A stretch of DNA of 64,000 nucleotides. It comes from Sulfitobacter sp. S223 (lineage in GTDB: Bacteria > Pseudomonadota > Alphaproteobacteria > Rhodobacterales > Rhodobacteraceae). The position numbers and the translations under genes were made by a program. The number at the start of each line of letters is the position of its first letter. The first letter of the stretch is position 1. The notes beneath the pieces are model-generated. The model saw only the letters and a list, made by a program, of their open reading frames with translations. It did not search any database and had not been told where the DNA came from. Shown in pieces: positions 47,637-57,191 of the stretch. The stretch is taken from assembly GCF_025143825.1 (NCBI RefSeq), contig NZ_CP083560.1, forward strand, positions 1,364,001 to 1,428,000. The letters are read 5' to 3'.

Positions 47637-49355
47637 TCACTTTTTGCGATACCAATCTGCGGCATTCCACAGTTCGGAATCCCAAACATTAAGCACCACA
47701 CCGCCAAGGCTGTTGGAGTGTGCGGACACACGGGCGCGGTTAACCAACGGTACAATGGTCATGGTCTCTTTTGTTACCATGTCATTGAGCTTGCGGCCAA
47801 TTTCGCCACGCTTGTCGATGTCACCGGTCTGGGCCAGCTCATCAAGCATGGCGTCATAGGCTGGATCGCAGAAGCGGTTGATGTTTTCACCCTGCCACTG
47901 GCTGGATGGCTTCGGCTCGTTGCCACAACGGTAGGCCGACAGGTAAGACTGCGGGTCTGTGCCGTTGAAGGTGTTGGCATACATTTCCACGTCAGCATAG
48001 AACTTCTGGAACGTGTCAGGCGAACCTGGGTCACCACCGAAGAACACGGAACCGTCGAGGTTACGCAGCTCGGTTTCAACACCGATTTGCTCCCACCAGT
48101 CTTTGATCAGTGCCTGGAAATCCTGACGCACAGCGTTTGTGGATGTCTGGTACAGGATCGAAAGCTTCACGCCGTCTTTGTCACGGATGCCGTCACCGTC
48201 GCTGTCGGTCCAGCCAGCTTCATCAAGCAGAGCTTTCGCGCCATCAAGGTCCTGTGTCAGACACTCTGTGTTATCAGAGTTATAGATCGCAGGAGCAGGA
48301 ACGAGGTTACACGTCGGTTTGCCCGCCTTGCCATAGCCAACTTCGGTCAGCAGTTCGCGGTCGATAGCCATCGACAACGCCTTGCGGACTTTAAAGTCGG
48401 ACAGGAAGGGGTGAGGCTCGTCCACTGTGGAACGTGTCTCTGGTGGCAGATCGGCGGAAGGGTTGGTCAGGTTCATTTCCAGACGCTCAACCAGCGGGCC
48501 GAAACCTGCGATGGCAACGCCTTTGCCGGCTTCTTCCATCTTCGCGATGACGTCGGGTGCCAGCTGGAGGTTCCACGCGTAGTCAAACTCGCCTGTTTCC
48601 AGAACCGCGCGACCGGCAGCAGCAGCGTCGCCACCCCCTTTGAAGGTCATGGAAGCGAAGGCTGGCTTGCCTTCGATGCGGAAGTTTTCGTTGGCTTCCA
48701 GCGTGATCACGTCATTGGGACGGAAATCTGTTACTTTGAACGGACCGGTGCCAACTGGGTTAAAGTTTGCTTCGGTACACTCTGGTGCGCGTGCGCCAAG
48801 GCATTCAGCAAACTGTGCTGCCTGAATGATGGGGCTTTCGCCGCCGACAAACGGACCATACGGGTTTGGCTTGGGCGTGTCGAACGTAACTTTGACAGTC
48901 AGATCGTCAATCGCTTCTACGCTTTCAACGCCATCAAACTTTGCGCCCTGTGCGCAACCGCCTTCGGGGTGCATGCAGTATTCAGCGGAGAATTTGACAT
49001 CAGCGGAAGTGAAAGGTGTGCCGTCGGACCATACGATGCCCGGCGTGATGTTCCACGTGATGGTGGTGAGGTCTTCGGAAACGCCGCCGTTCGCCACTGT
49101 CGGCACTTCGGTCACAAGCCACGGCACCAAAGCGCCGGTTTCGGTGTAACGTGCCAGCGGTTCGACAACGAGAGACGCCGCTTCAACGTCTTTGGTGCCG
49201 CCGGACAGGAAGGGGTTCATAATGGATGGCGCTTGCCAATACAGCACTTTCACATCGCCATCGCGACCGCGTTCGCCTTCATGGCCATCCGCGAAAGCGA
49301 TAGGGGCAAATGCGGACGTTGCAATCGCACCCATCAAAAGGGTCTTCATCTTCAT
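47637..49355 (-). CDS. peptide ABC transporter substrate-binding protein (family 5)
   Basis: The periplasmic solute-binding protein of the transporter, 572 residues from the ATG at 49355, which follows GGAG by six bases; a frame extension to 49709 crosses the divergent control region and is unlikely. The signal peptide is MKMKTLLMGAIATSAFAPIAFA, cleaved near residue 22. Family SBP_bac_5 features are VKVLYWQAPSIMNPFLSGGT, VTEVPTVANGG then ITWNITPGIVWSDGTPFTSADVKFS (in parts: WNITPGIVWSDG, TSADVKFS), and the Ca-like AGWTDSDGDGIRDKDGVKL found in several family members. It binds peptides or larger conjugates; this copy has four-plus extra cysteines (e.g. CMHPEGGC, AECLGARAPEC). It is the first gene of the leftward arm. 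Confidence 0.93.
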   Translation of the reverse strand: MKMKTLLMGAIATSAFAPIAFADGHEGERGRDGDVKVLYWQAPSIMNPFLSGGTKDVEAASLVVEPLARYTETGALVPWLVTEVPTVANGGVSEDLTTITWNITPGIVWSDGTPFTSADVKFSAEYCMHPEGGCAQGAKFDGVESVEAIDDLTVKVTFDTPKPNPYGPFVGGESPIIQAAQFAECLGARAPECTEANFNPVGTGPFKVTDFRPNDVITLEANENFRIEGKPAFASMTFKGGGDAAAAGRAVLETGEFDYAWNLQLAPDVIAKMEEAGKGVAIAGFGPLVERLEMNLTNPSADLPPETRSTVDEPHPFLSDFKVRKALSMAIDRELLTEVGYGKAGKPTCNLVPAPAIYNSDNTECLTQDLDGAKALLDEAGWTDSDGDGIRDKDGVKLSILYQTSTNAVRQDFQALIKDWWEQIGVETELRNLDGSVFFGGDPGSPDTFQKFYADVEMYANTFNGTDPQSYLSAYRCGNEPKPSSQWQGENINRFCDPAYDAMLDELAQTGDIDKRGEIGRKLNDMVTKETMTIVPLVNRARVSAHSNSLGGVVLNVWDSELWNAADWYRKK

Positions 49356-49707
49356 ATCGTACTCCATGTTGGGCACAGAAAAGACTGTGCCTATACCGCC
49401 CCGCTTATGGGGGCGTTTCTGATCGCTCTCGCGGGAGGGTCGGGTGACGCATGGTAAGTTCGTGTTAATTAAACACAATTTCACCGATTGCCTGCTACAC
49501 CCCCCAGAGCGCGTAGCCGGATTGAAACAGAAAGTGGAGAAATTGCAAGCGTTCTGCCAGCCCTCTGCCGATGAAAATGCAGGAGGTCTACATTTTTTTC
49601 CCGACTGCCACTTCACAATGCACCCAGAGCGTTTGACCTGCCCTGAGCTTGCGCATAGCTTGGGCGCTAACACCCCGAAACGCTTGGGGGCATCTGAAAG
49701 GAATGAC
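49356..49707. promoter_or_regulatory. divergent control region of the transporter cluster
   Basis: 352 bases between the binding-protein start (leftward) and the ATPase start (rightward). It contains an inverted repeat GTGTT-AATTA-AACAC (49462-49476), a plausible operator, and a GC hairpin near 49397-49415 (CGCCCC...GGGGCG followed by TTTCT) in the 5' leader of the binding-protein mRNA or as a weak + strand terminator. No gene for a regulator lies inside. Open frames across the region on both strands lack starts and recognisable content. Confidence 0.5.
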
Positions 49708-51540
49708 ATGCTGGATAATTCTCACAAGGCACCGATTGCGCGGATTGACGGTCTTCGTGTGGAGTTCCAGACAAAGGACGGACCGGTTGTCGGCGTTGAA
49801 GATGTCTCTTTTGATATCCATCCGGGAGAGACCGTTTGCGTTGTCGGAGAGTCAGGGTCGGGCAAATCGGTCTCATCGTTGTCGTTGATGCGGCTGGTTG
49901 AATTCGGCGGCGGGGAAATCGCAGCCGGCAAGCTGATGTTTGATCGCGGCGATGCCGGCGAGATTGATCTGGCAACCGCCCAGCAAGAGAACATGCGTGG
50001 AATTCGCGGCAACGAGATCGGGATGATCTTTCAAGAGCCGATGACCGCTTTGAACCCCGTGTTTACCGTGGGTAAGCAACTGACCGAAGGTCTGCGGCTG
50101 CACAAGGGGATGACCAAATCGGAAGCAGAGGCGCGCGCGCTTGAGCTGATGAAGCAGGTGCGCATCCCGGAGGCGGAAAAACGGCTAAACCAGTACCCTC
50201 ACGAGCTGTCGGGCGGTATGCGGCAGCGCGTAGTGATTGCAATGGCGCTGGCTTGTGAGCCGCGCCTTTTGATCGCGGATGAGCCGACAACCGCGCTGGA
50301 CGTGACCATTCAGGCCGAAATTCTGGCATTGATGGACCGTCTCAAGCGCGAAACCGGAACAGCTGTGATGTTCATCACACATGACATGGCTGTCGTTGCG
50401 CAAATGGCGGACCGCGTGGTCGTCATGTTCCGCGGTAATAAGGTAGAAGAGGGGACAGTCGAGGAAATCTTCGAAAACCCGCAGCATCCTTATACCAAGG
50501 CGTTGCTCGCTGCCGTGCCAAAGCTGGGTGAGATGACTGGCAAGGATTATCCCGAGCCGATGAAGCTGCTGGGCAGCGAGGACAAGCCGATTGTTCCGAT
50601 CAAGGGCACCAACGAGGTGTTGCTGACCGTCAAGAACCTGACCACACGCTTTCCGGTCACCGGCGGCCTGTTGCGCCGCACGGTTGCGAATGTGCACGCG
50701 GTCGAGGATTTGTCCTTCACTATTAACAAGGGCCAGACCCTAAGCCTTGTTGGCGAAAGCGGTTGTGGCAAGTCCACCGCGGGCCGGTCGATCCTGCGGC
50801 TGGTTGAGCCGATGTCGGGTGAGGTTAATCTGGGCGGCAAGGATATCATGGCGCTGGACGCCAAAGGTCTGCGTACAGCGCGCCTTGATATGCAGATGAT
50901 TTTTCAGGATCCCTTTGCCTCGCTCAATCCCCAAATGGGTTTGGCCGATCAGGTGGCCGAGCCGATCCATAACTATGGTCTGATGAAGGGGCCTGAACTG
51001 ACCAAATGGGTCGAAACCCTGTTTGACCGCGTAGAGCTTCCGCGCAGTTTTATGCGCCGGTTTCCGCACGAACTGTCCGGTGGCCAGCGCCAGCGTGTGG
51101 CAATCGCACGCGCCCTTGCATTGAAACCCAAGCTTATCATTTCGGATGAGGCGGTATCGGCACTGGACGTGTCGGTGCAGGCGCAAGTGTTGAACCTGAT
51201 GATGGAATTGCAGGAGGAGATGGAGCTGTCTTATCTCTTTATCTCGCACGACATGGCGGTGGTCGAACGGGTAAGCCATTATGTCGGCGTCATGTATCTG
51301 GGCCGCATTGTTGAATTGGGCCCCCGCCGCGAGGTATTCGAGAATCCGCAGCACCCCTATACTCAGGCCTTGATGAAGGCCGTTCCTATCGCCGATCCGC
51401 GCAGGCGCAAGGCAGAGAAGGATTTGAACTTTAAACCGATTCCTTCGCCGATCCACCCGGTAAGCTATGTGGCGGAACCCAGCGTTTACCGCGATGTAGG
51501 TGACGGACATAAGGTTCTGATAACCGACAGCGGCTACTAA
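49708..51540 (+). CDS. fused double ATPase of the peptide transporter (OppD-OppF fusion)
   Basis: A 610-residue protein with two ABC ATPase domains in one chain, supplying both ATPase subunits. The ATG at 49708 follows AAAGGA; the frame extension to 49444 is not supported. Domain 1 (about 5-270): Walker [16 protein letters not shown] near 52, signature [17 protein letters not shown] near 168, Walker [13 protein letters not shown] near 190. Domain 2 (about 310-570): Walker [16 protein letters not shown] near 350, signature [19 protein letters not shown] near 450, Walker [13 protein letters not shown] near 475. The C-terminal end of each half ([14 protein letters not shown] and [20 protein letters not shown]) is the OppD/OppF oligopeptide-transporter tail. 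Confidence 0.95.
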   Translation: MLDNSHKAPIARIDGLRVEFQTKDGPVVGVEDVSFDIHPGETVCVVGESGSGKSVSSLSLMRLVEFGGGEIAAGKLMFDRGDAGEIDLATAQQENMRGIRGNEIGMIFQEPMTALNPVFTVGKQLTEGLRLHKGMTKSEAEARALELMKQVRIPEAEKRLNQYPHELSGGMRQRVVIAMALACEPRLLIADEPTTALDVTIQAEILALMDRLKRETGTAVMFITHDMAVVAQMADRVVVMFRGNKVEEGTVEEIFENPQHPYTKALLAAVPKLGEMTGKDYPEPMKLLGSEDKPIVPIKGTNEVLLTVKNLTTRFPVTGGLLRRTVANVHAVEDLSFTINKGQTLSLVGESGCGKSTAGRSILRLVEPMSGEVNLGGKDIMALDAKGLRTARLDMQMIFQDPFASLNPQMGLADQVAEPIHNYGLMKGPELTKWVETLFDRVELPRSFMRRFPHELSGGQRQRVAIARALALKPKLIISDEAVSALDVSVQAQVLNLMMELQEEMELSYLFISHDMAVVERVSHYVGVMYLGRIVELGPRREVFENPQHPYTQALMKAVPIADPRRRKAEKDLNFKPIPSPIHPVSYVAEPSVYRDVGDGHKVLITDSGY

Positions 51541-51543
51541 GCC

Positions 51544-52254
51544 ATGGCACCCCCCGTTTCCAGTAAGGTTGCACTTGTGACGGGCGGTGCACGGGGTATC
51601 GGACGGGCCATCGCCGCATCGCTGAGCAGCAACTATGCCGTTGCGATCACGTATCTGACAACCGGGCCTGATGACCTCCCCGAAGGTATGCTGGCAATAC
51701 GTGCGGATTTGGCCGATCCGCAAAGCCACAAGCGGGTCATTGACGCCGTTCTTGCGCAGTTTGGCCGACTTGATCTGATCGTTAACAATGCGGGTACAAT
51801 TGCAGGCTCCCCCGTCGACAGCTTCGATCAGGACGCCTTTCGCGGTATCTTTGACGTGAATGTTCTGGCGTCTCATGGGCTGGTTGCAGCGGCGCTGCCG
51901 TATCTTGGGCATGGCGCCTCGGTTATCGGGATATCGTCGGTGAATGCGGTGTTGCCGCCCAAGGGTGCTGCCCTGTACGGGGCAAGCAAAGCGGCGTTGG
52001 ATTTGTGGACCCGCGCGATGGCAAAAGAACTGGGGCAGCACGGCATCCGCGTCAACGCAGTGGCGCCGGGTGCTGTGAATACAACGCACGCGCCTCGGGA
52101 TGCAGCATTGACGCAAGCATTCATCGATATGACCGCATTAGGCCAGTTGGCAGAGCCGTCTGATATTGCAGATGCTGTGTGTTTTCTGGCAAGTGAAAGG
52201 GCGCGCGCTATCACCGGCGAAGTGCTAACAGTTTCAGGAGGATATCGATTGTGA
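51544..52254 (+). CDS. SDR family oxidoreductase in the transporter cluster
   Basis: A 236-residue SDR that starts three bases after the ATPase stop. Motifs: ALVTGGARGIGRAIAASL near residue 10, IVNNAGTIAGSPVD near 79, and the catalytic SSVNAVLPPKGAALYGASKA with Tyr-X3-Lys near 145. The C-terminus ARAITGEVLTVSGGYRL is typical of SDR family enzymes. The cofactor is likely NAD(P). It overlaps the ArgE-like gene (GTGA), so the two are coupled in translation. The substrate is unknown; it is most likely a carbonyl or hydroxyl group formed during breakdown of the transported molecule. Confidence 0.88.
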   Translation: MAPPVSSKVALVTGGARGIGRAIAASLSSNYAVAITYLTTGPDDLPEGMLAIRADLADPQSHKRVIDAVLAQFGRLDLIVNNAGTIAGSPVDSFDQDAFRGIFDVNVLASHGLVAAALPYLGHGASVIGISSVNAVLPPKGAALYGASKAALDLWTRAMAKELGQHGIRVNAVAPGAVNTTHAPRDAALTQAFIDMTALGQLAEPSDIADAVCFLASERARAITGEVLTVSGGYRL

Positions 52255-53414
52255 CCGATCGTATGACACCGCTAGAGTTGATGACCAAGCTTATCAGCTT
52301 TCCCACTGTGTCGCGTGACACGAATATCCCGCTCATCGATTGGGTCGAGGATTATCTGGCGGGCCACGGCATCAAGTCCCACCGCTATATTGACCCCGAG
52401 CAGCCCAAACATGCGTTGTTTGCCCATGTCGGCCCCGACGAAGAAGGCGCGATTGTGCTGTCGGGGCATACGGACGTGGTCCCGATTGACGGTCAGCCAT
52501 GGGACACTGATCCGTTCTCGGTGGTCGAGAAAGATGGCAAATATTTCGGCCGCGGCACCTGCGACATGAAAGGTTTTGACGCGCTGGCCATCTGGGCGCT
52601 GGTTGAAGCACATTACGCAGGCGTGAAAAGGCCCCTGCAAATCGCGCTGAGCTTTGACGAAGAGGTCGGCTGCACTGGAGCGCCACCGATGATTCAGGCG
52701 ATGCAGGGGGTGGTGCCAAAAGGCAGCGCTGTGATCGTAGGAGAGCCGTCCAGCATGCAGGCGGTGACGGGGCATAAGGGTGGCTCCGGCTTCAACACCC
52801 ATGTGGTGGGTTTTGAGGTCCATTCGTCTTTGCTGCACACGGGCGTGAATGCAATCATGGCAGGGGCCAAGCTGATTGAATGGGCGAATGAGCAAAACAC
52901 GGCGAACATGGAGGCCAAACCGTCCGAGCTGGCGGCAATGTTCGATCCGCCCTTCACCACGGTGCATGTTGGCATGATATCGGGCGGCACCGCCCATAAC
53001 ATCACAGCCAAGGATTGTTATTTCGCGATGGATTTCCGCGTCGTTCCCGGTGAAGACAAGGAAAAGTGGAAGATAGATTATCTGGAGAAAGTGCGGGAAG
53101 TCGAAAAAGCGATGCAGGCCGTGGTGCCTGAGACACGAATCGAGATTACGCCGCGCTTTGACGTACCGGCCTTGCAGCCCGAAGAGGACGGTGAGGCCGA
53201 AACGCTGGTGCGCCAGATTACCGGTGACAATGCCAGCCACAAGGTCAGCTACGGCACCGAGGCAGGTCAGTTTCAGGAGGCGGGCTATAGCGCGGTGATC
53301 TGCGGCCCGGGCGACATTGCGCAGGCCCACCAGCCGAACGAATTCATTGAGATTGCCCAATTCGACGCGGGCCATGACTTTATGCGCAAGCTGGTCGAGC
53401 GGCTTTGTCTGTAG
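52251..53414 (+). CDS. acetylornithine deacetylase-like M20 hydrolase (ArgE type)
   Basis: A zinc-dependent M20A-type hydrolase of 387 residues, starting at GTG 52251 with AGGAGG upstream. Metal ligands: His in VLSGHTDVVPIDGQP near residue 72, Asp in GRGTCDMKGFDALA near 103, Glu pair in SFDEEVGCTGAPPM near 135, and late His in DIAQAHQPNEFIEIAQF near 365. The dimerisation region SGGTAHNITAKDCYFAMDFR near 248 is typical. It would cleave an N-acyl group from an amino acid. ArgE itself works in arginine synthesis, but its place beside a peptide transporter suggests catabolic N-acyl-amino-acid or dipeptide hydrolysis. It overlaps the next gene by ten bases. Confidence 0.88.
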   Translation: MTDRMTPLELMTKLISFPTVSRDTNIPLIDWVEDYLAGHGIKSHRYIDPEQPKHALFAHVGPDEEGAIVLSGHTDVVPIDGQPWDTDPFSVVEKDGKYFGRGTCDMKGFDALAIWALVEAHYAGVKRPLQIALSFDEEVGCTGAPPMIQAMQGVVPKGSAVIVGEPSSMQAVTGHKGGSGFNTHVVGFEVHSSLLHTGVNAIMAGAKLIEWANEQNTANMEAKPSELAAMFDPPFTTVHVGMISGGTAHNITAKDCYFAMDFRVVPGEDKEKWKIDYLEKVREVEKAMQAVVPETRIEITPRFDVPALQPEEDGEAETLVRQITGDNASHKVSYGTEAGQFQEAGYSAVICGPGDIAQAHQPNEFIEIAQFDAGHDFMRKLVERLCL

Positions 53415-54757
53415 CGAACAGTTTTCCGATCACCCTGTCTCAGTCGCCGCGCTACAGCGGTGATTTGCCTGACGCCGCAGATGTCGTGGTTATTGGTGGC
53501 GGGGTGATTGGCATTTGCACTGCGCTTTTTGCCGCGCGTGCGGGGGCCAAGGTTGTGGTGCTGGAAAAGGGGCTGGTCGCCGCAGAGCAATCCAGCCGCA
53601 ATTGGGGATGGATTCGCCAGCAAGGCCGCGATCCGGCTGAGATGCCTATTATGGCCGAGGCGCAAAACCTGTGGGAAGGTCTCTCTCGGGAAACGAACCA
53701 GCAGATTGGTTTGACACAGGCCGGTGTGACTTATCTTGGTTATGATGCGGCTGCGATGTCGCGTTATGAGAACTGGCTACCACATGCTGCAGCGAATGGT
53801 GCCAGCAGCCGCTTGCTGAGCAAGGCCGAAATCGCAAAGCTTTATCCCGATTTAAAGGATCAGCCCGTTGGGGCACTGCATACCGCATCCGATTACCGCG
53901 CGGAGCCGTGGGTGGCTGTGCCCGCTATAGCCGAAATTGCTGCGCGCGAAGGTGTGCAGATTGTCGAACACTGTGCGGTGCGCTGTCTGGATATCACAAA
54001 TGGGACGGTCGCTGGTGTAGTGACGGAAAAGGGTCGGGTCGTCGCCCCGCGGGTGGTTCTTGCCGGCGGCGCATGGTCGTCTTTGTTCTTGCGCAACCAT
54101 GGCGTTGCTTTGCCACAGCTTTCCGTCCGCTCGCAGGTCGCAGCGACAGAGCCTTTGGCGGATGTGGGGCAATCTGCGTGTTCGTCCAAGCGGCTGGCAT
54201 TTCGCCGCCGCGCAGACGGAGGATATACGCTGGCACCCAACATGACCTCAGAGCTTTTTGTCGGGCCCGATGCCTTCCGTGCGCTGCCCAAATTTTTGGC
54301 ACAGCTTCGTTTGGACCCGTTTGGTTGCAGGCTTAAACCCGCAGCACCGCAGGGTTTCCCCGATGCTTGGAACACAAAGCGGCGTTGGAGTGCAGAGGAA
54401 GAGACCCCGTTTGAGCGGATGCGAATCCTCGACCCGAAGCCCGTTCCGCGCATCATCGCGAAACTGGCGCGTGATTTTAGTGATATGTTCCCGCATCTGG
54501 GGCCTGTCAGGATTAAAACGGCGTGGGCCGGGATGATCGATACCATGCCGGACATCGTGCCGGTTGTTGACCATACGCCCATTGACGGCTTGATTGTGGG
54601 CACAGGGATGAGCGGTCATGGCTTCGGCATCGGACCGGCGATGGGTCGCATCCTTGCCGATCTGGCGATGGGACGCGCCGCAGGCCATGATCTATCCCGC
54701 TTTCGCTTCGCACGTTTTAGCGATGGCACGCCTATGGTACCGGGGCCTGACGTTTAA
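53405..54757 (+). CDS. FAD-dependent amino-acid oxidoreductase (DadA-like)
   Basis: A 450-residue flavoprotein of the DAO family. The dinucleotide motif is VVVIGGGVIGICTALFAARAG near residue 26, followed by VVLEKGLVAAEQSSRNWGWI (quoted in parts: VLEKG, QSSRNWGWIRQQGRD), a common start of DadA/glycine-oxidase-type enzymes. VVLAGGAWSSLFLRN near 218 and the C-terminal GLIVGTGMSGHGFGIGPAMGR (GTGMSGHG) are the typical FAD contacts. It starts at TTG 53405, ten bases inside the ArgE-like gene; no better start exists in frame. It is likely to oxidise an amine or D-/N-methyl-amino acid released by the hydrolases here. Confidence 0.88.
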   Translation: MSVANSFPITLSQSPRYSGDLPDAADVVVIGGGVIGICTALFAARAGAKVVVLEKGLVAAEQSSRNWGWIRQQGRDPAEMPIMAEAQNLWEGLSRETNQQIGLTQAGVTYLGYDAAAMSRYENWLPHAAANGASSRLLSKAEIAKLYPDLKDQPVGALHTASDYRAEPWVAVPAIAEIAAREGVQIVEHCAVRCLDITNGTVAGVVTEKGRVVAPRVVLAGGAWSSLFLRNHGVALPQLSVRSQVAATEPLADVGQSACSSKRLAFRRRADGGYTLAPNMTSELFVGPDAFRALPKFLAQLRLDPFGCRLKPAAPQGFPDAWNTKRRWSAEEETPFERMRILDPKPVPRIIAKLARDFSDMFPHLGPVRIKTAWAGMIDTMPDIVPVVDHTPIDGLIVGTGMSGHGFGIGPAMGRILADLAMGRAAGHDLSRFRFARFSDGTPMVPGPDV

Positions 54758-54783
54758 ACGGATTGTAAAAAGGAATTTCAATT

Positions 54784-55950
54784 ATGCCGATCAAGAACCG
54801 GTTCGCCGATATGCACGCAGAAATTACCGGATGGCGCAGGCATTTGCACCAGTACCCTGAACTGCAATTCGACGTCCACGAGACTGCTAAGTTCATCGAA
54901 GACAAGCTGCGCAGCTTTGGCATTACAGATATCACCACAGGCATAGGTCGGACCGGCGTGGTTGCCGTGATTGAAGGACGCGCGACAGGCTCTGGCCGTA
55001 CGGTTGGCTTGCGTGCGGATATGGATGCGCTGCCGATCGAAGAAGCAACAGGGCTGGAATATGCTTCAAAGGTTCCCGGCAAGATGCACGCGTGCGGACA
55101 TGACGGCCATACCGCGATCCTGCTGGGGGCCGCGCAGTATCTGGCTGAGACCCGCAACTTCGATGGCAAGGTTGTGCTGATCTTTCAGCCCGCAGAAGAA
55201 GGCGGCGGTGGTGGCCGCGAGATGTGCAAAGACGGGCTGATGGATCGTTGGGGTATTGATGAGGTTTACGGCCTGCACAACATGCCCGGCGCAGATATTG
55301 GCAGCTTTCACATCCGGTCCGGCGCGCTGCTTGCTGCGACGGATGATTTCGAGATTACGATCACAGGGCAGGGTGGCCATGCGGCGGCCCCGCATGAAGC
55401 GGTTGATCCGAATGTCGCGACTGCGCATATCGTGTTGGCATTGCAATCCATCGCCAGCCGGAATGTGGACCCGTTGAAACAGGTCGTGGTTTCGGTTTGC
55501 ATCATGCGGTCGGACAGTGAAGCGTCCAACATCATTCCGCACCGTGTGCAGTTGGGCGGCACAGTTCGAACGCTGGATAGCGGCGTGCGTGATCTGGCGC
55601 AAAAACGGCTGGAAGAAATCGTGGACCTGACAGCGCGGGCGCATTGTTGCAAGGCGGAAATCAACTACGAACGTGGCTATCCAGCCACCGTAAATTACGC
55701 AGACAACACCGAATTTGCTGCCGATGCAGCCGAAACGGTAAGCCCCGGTGTGGACCGTGACACCCCGCCGATTATGGCAGGAGAAGATTTTTCATACATG
55801 CTCGAAGAGCGGCCCGGCGCCTATATCATGCTTGGCAACGGGGGCGGGGCAACGGTGCACCATCCCGAATATGATTTCAACGACGAGGCAATTCCCGCAG
55901 GCTGTTCTTGGTTTGCCGAAGTGGTAGAGCGGCGGATGCCGTTGACGTGA
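54784..55950 (+). CDS. M20D amidohydrolase (hippurate/N-acyl-amino-acid hydrolase), first copy
   Basis: A metallo-amidohydrolase of 388 residues. Metal ligands are Cys and His in MHACGHDGHTAILLG near residue 100, Glu in PAEEGGGGGREMC near 137, His in GLHNMPGADIGSFH near 161 and the late His in TVHHPEYDFNDEAIP near 360. A dimerisation domain lies at about 185-300 (EITITGQGGHAAAPHEAVDP). It should cleave hippurate-like or other N-acyl amino acids. It starts at ATG 54784, 26 bases after the FAD gene. A closely similar copy follows directly. Confidence 0.93.
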   Translation: MPIKNRFADMHAEITGWRRHLHQYPELQFDVHETAKFIEDKLRSFGITDITTGIGRTGVVAVIEGRATGSGRTVGLRADMDALPIEEATGLEYASKVPGKMHACGHDGHTAILLGAAQYLAETRNFDGKVVLIFQPAEEGGGGGREMCKDGLMDRWGIDEVYGLHNMPGADIGSFHIRSGALLAATDDFEITITGQGGHAAAPHEAVDPNVATAHIVLALQSIASRNVDPLKQVVVSVCIMRSDSEASNIIPHRVQLGGTVRTLDSGVRDLAQKRLEEIVDLTARAHCCKAEINYERGYPATVNYADNTEFAADAAETVSPGVDRDTPPIMAGEDFSYMLEERPGAYIMLGNGGGATVHHPEYDFNDEAIPAGCSWFAEVVERRMPLT

Positions 55951-56026
55951 TGCCGCACCCTCTGGCGGCTCTGGTCACACTTGGCTAGGCTCCGCCCAAA
56001 CCCCTCACCAGACAAAGGAATCCCCC

Positions 56027-57190
56027 ATGCCCGTCAAGAATCGTTTCGCCGAATTGCACACAGATATCACCGCGTGGCGACGTGATCTGCATGAACACCC
56101 CGAAATCCTGTTTGAGACGCATCGCACCTCGGCGACCGTCGCTGAAAAGCTGCGTGCGTTTGGCTGTGACGAAGTGGTTGAGGGCATCGGGCGCACAGGT
56201 GTTGTTGGCGTGATCAAGGGGCGTGAGAACGCATCGGGCAAGGTCATAGGCTTGCGTGCAGACATGGACGCATTGCCGATCCATGAGGCAACAGGTCTTG
56301 AGTATGCGTCGAAAACCGATGGGGCAATGCACGCTTGTGGTCATGACGGGCACACAGCGATGCTGCTGGGGGCAGCGCAATATCTGGCCGAAACGCGCAA
56401 CTTTGACGGCACGGCAGTGGTGATCTTTCAACCCGCCGAAGAAGGCGGCGGTGGGGGGCATGAGATGTGCAAAGACGGGATGATGGATCGCTGGGGGATT
56501 CAGGAAGTATACGGCATGCACAACTGGCCCGGCATGCCCGCTGGCAGCTTTGCAATTCGCCCCGGACCGTTCTTTGCCGCAACAGACCTGCTGGACATTG
56601 AGATCGAAGGGCTGGGCGGCCATGCAGCCAAGCCGAACGAGACTGTCGATCCGATCGTCATCGCCTCTCAGATTGTGACTGCCTTGCAAAGCATTGTAAG
56701 CCGCAATGCCGATCCGGTGGGCAACATCGTTGTTTCGATCACGTCGTTCCAGACATCATCCAATGCCTACAATGTGATCCCGCAAAAGGTACATCTCAAA
56801 GGCACCGTACGCACCATGTCGCTGGAGCTGCGCGATCTGGCGGACAAGCGCGTGAACGAGATTTGCTCTGGTATTGCGACCGCCATGGGCGGCAAAGCGC
56901 AGGTAACCTATGAGCGGAACTATCCGGTGATGATCAACCACGAAGAGCAAACTCTTTTTGCCGCTGACGTGGCGCGCAGTGTGGCTGGTGAGTGCGACGA
57001 GGCACCGCTGGTCATGGGCGGCGAAGACTTCGCCTTTATGCTCGAAGAACGGCCCGGTGCTTATATCCTTGTCGGCAACGGCGACACAGCGATGGTGCAC
57101 CATCCGCTCTATAACTTTAACGATGATGTCATTCCGGCGGGCTGTAGCTGGTGGGCAGGTATCATCGAACAGCGTATGCCAGTGAGCTGA
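56027..57190 (+). CDS. M20D amidohydrolase, second copy (tandem paralogue)
   Basis: The tandem paralogue of the previous gene, 387 residues, starting at ATG 56027 after AAAGGAATCCCCC. The same ligands are seen: MHACGHDGHTAMLLG, PAEEGGGGGHEMC, GMHNWPGMPAGSFAIR and MVHHPLYNFNDDVIP. Large parts are near-identical to the first copy, for example the stretch GLRADMDALPI...ATGLEYASK, whereas the N-terminal 60 and the dimerisation domain differ more, so the copies have diverged. It is the last gene of the rightward cluster; a GC hairpin follows in the convergent gap. Confidence 0.93.
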   Translation: MPVKNRFAELHTDITAWRRDLHEHPEILFETHRTSATVAEKLRAFGCDEVVEGIGRTGVVGVIKGRENASGKVIGLRADMDALPIHEATGLEYASKTDGAMHACGHDGHTAMLLGAAQYLAETRNFDGTAVVIFQPAEEGGGGGHEMCKDGMMDRWGIQEVYGMHNWPGMPAGSFAIRPGPFFAATDLLDIEIEGLGGHAAKPNETVDPIVIASQIVTALQSIVSRNADPVGNIVVSITSFQTSSNAYNVIPQKVHLKGTVRTMSLELRDLADKRVNEICSGIATAMGGKAQVTYERNYPVMINHEEQTLFAADVARSVAGECDEAPLVMGGEDFAFMLEERPGAYILVGNGDTAMVHHPLYNFNDDVIPAGCSWWAGIIEQRMPVS

Positions 57191-57191
57191 C

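Noticed and set aside
47559..49457. A 632-codon open frame on the + strand, opposite the binding-protein gene
   Set aside because: The - strand frame has a signal peptide, ribosome site and clear family 5 binding-protein motifs. The + frame has no recognisable content (Cys/His/Arg/Val-rich) and is a codon-bias shadow.
49444..49707. The extra 88 codons in front of the fused ATPase as part of the protein
   Set aside because: They lie in the divergent control region, are Cys/His-rich and unlike ATPases; ATG 49708 has AAAGGA and gives a standard N-terminus.
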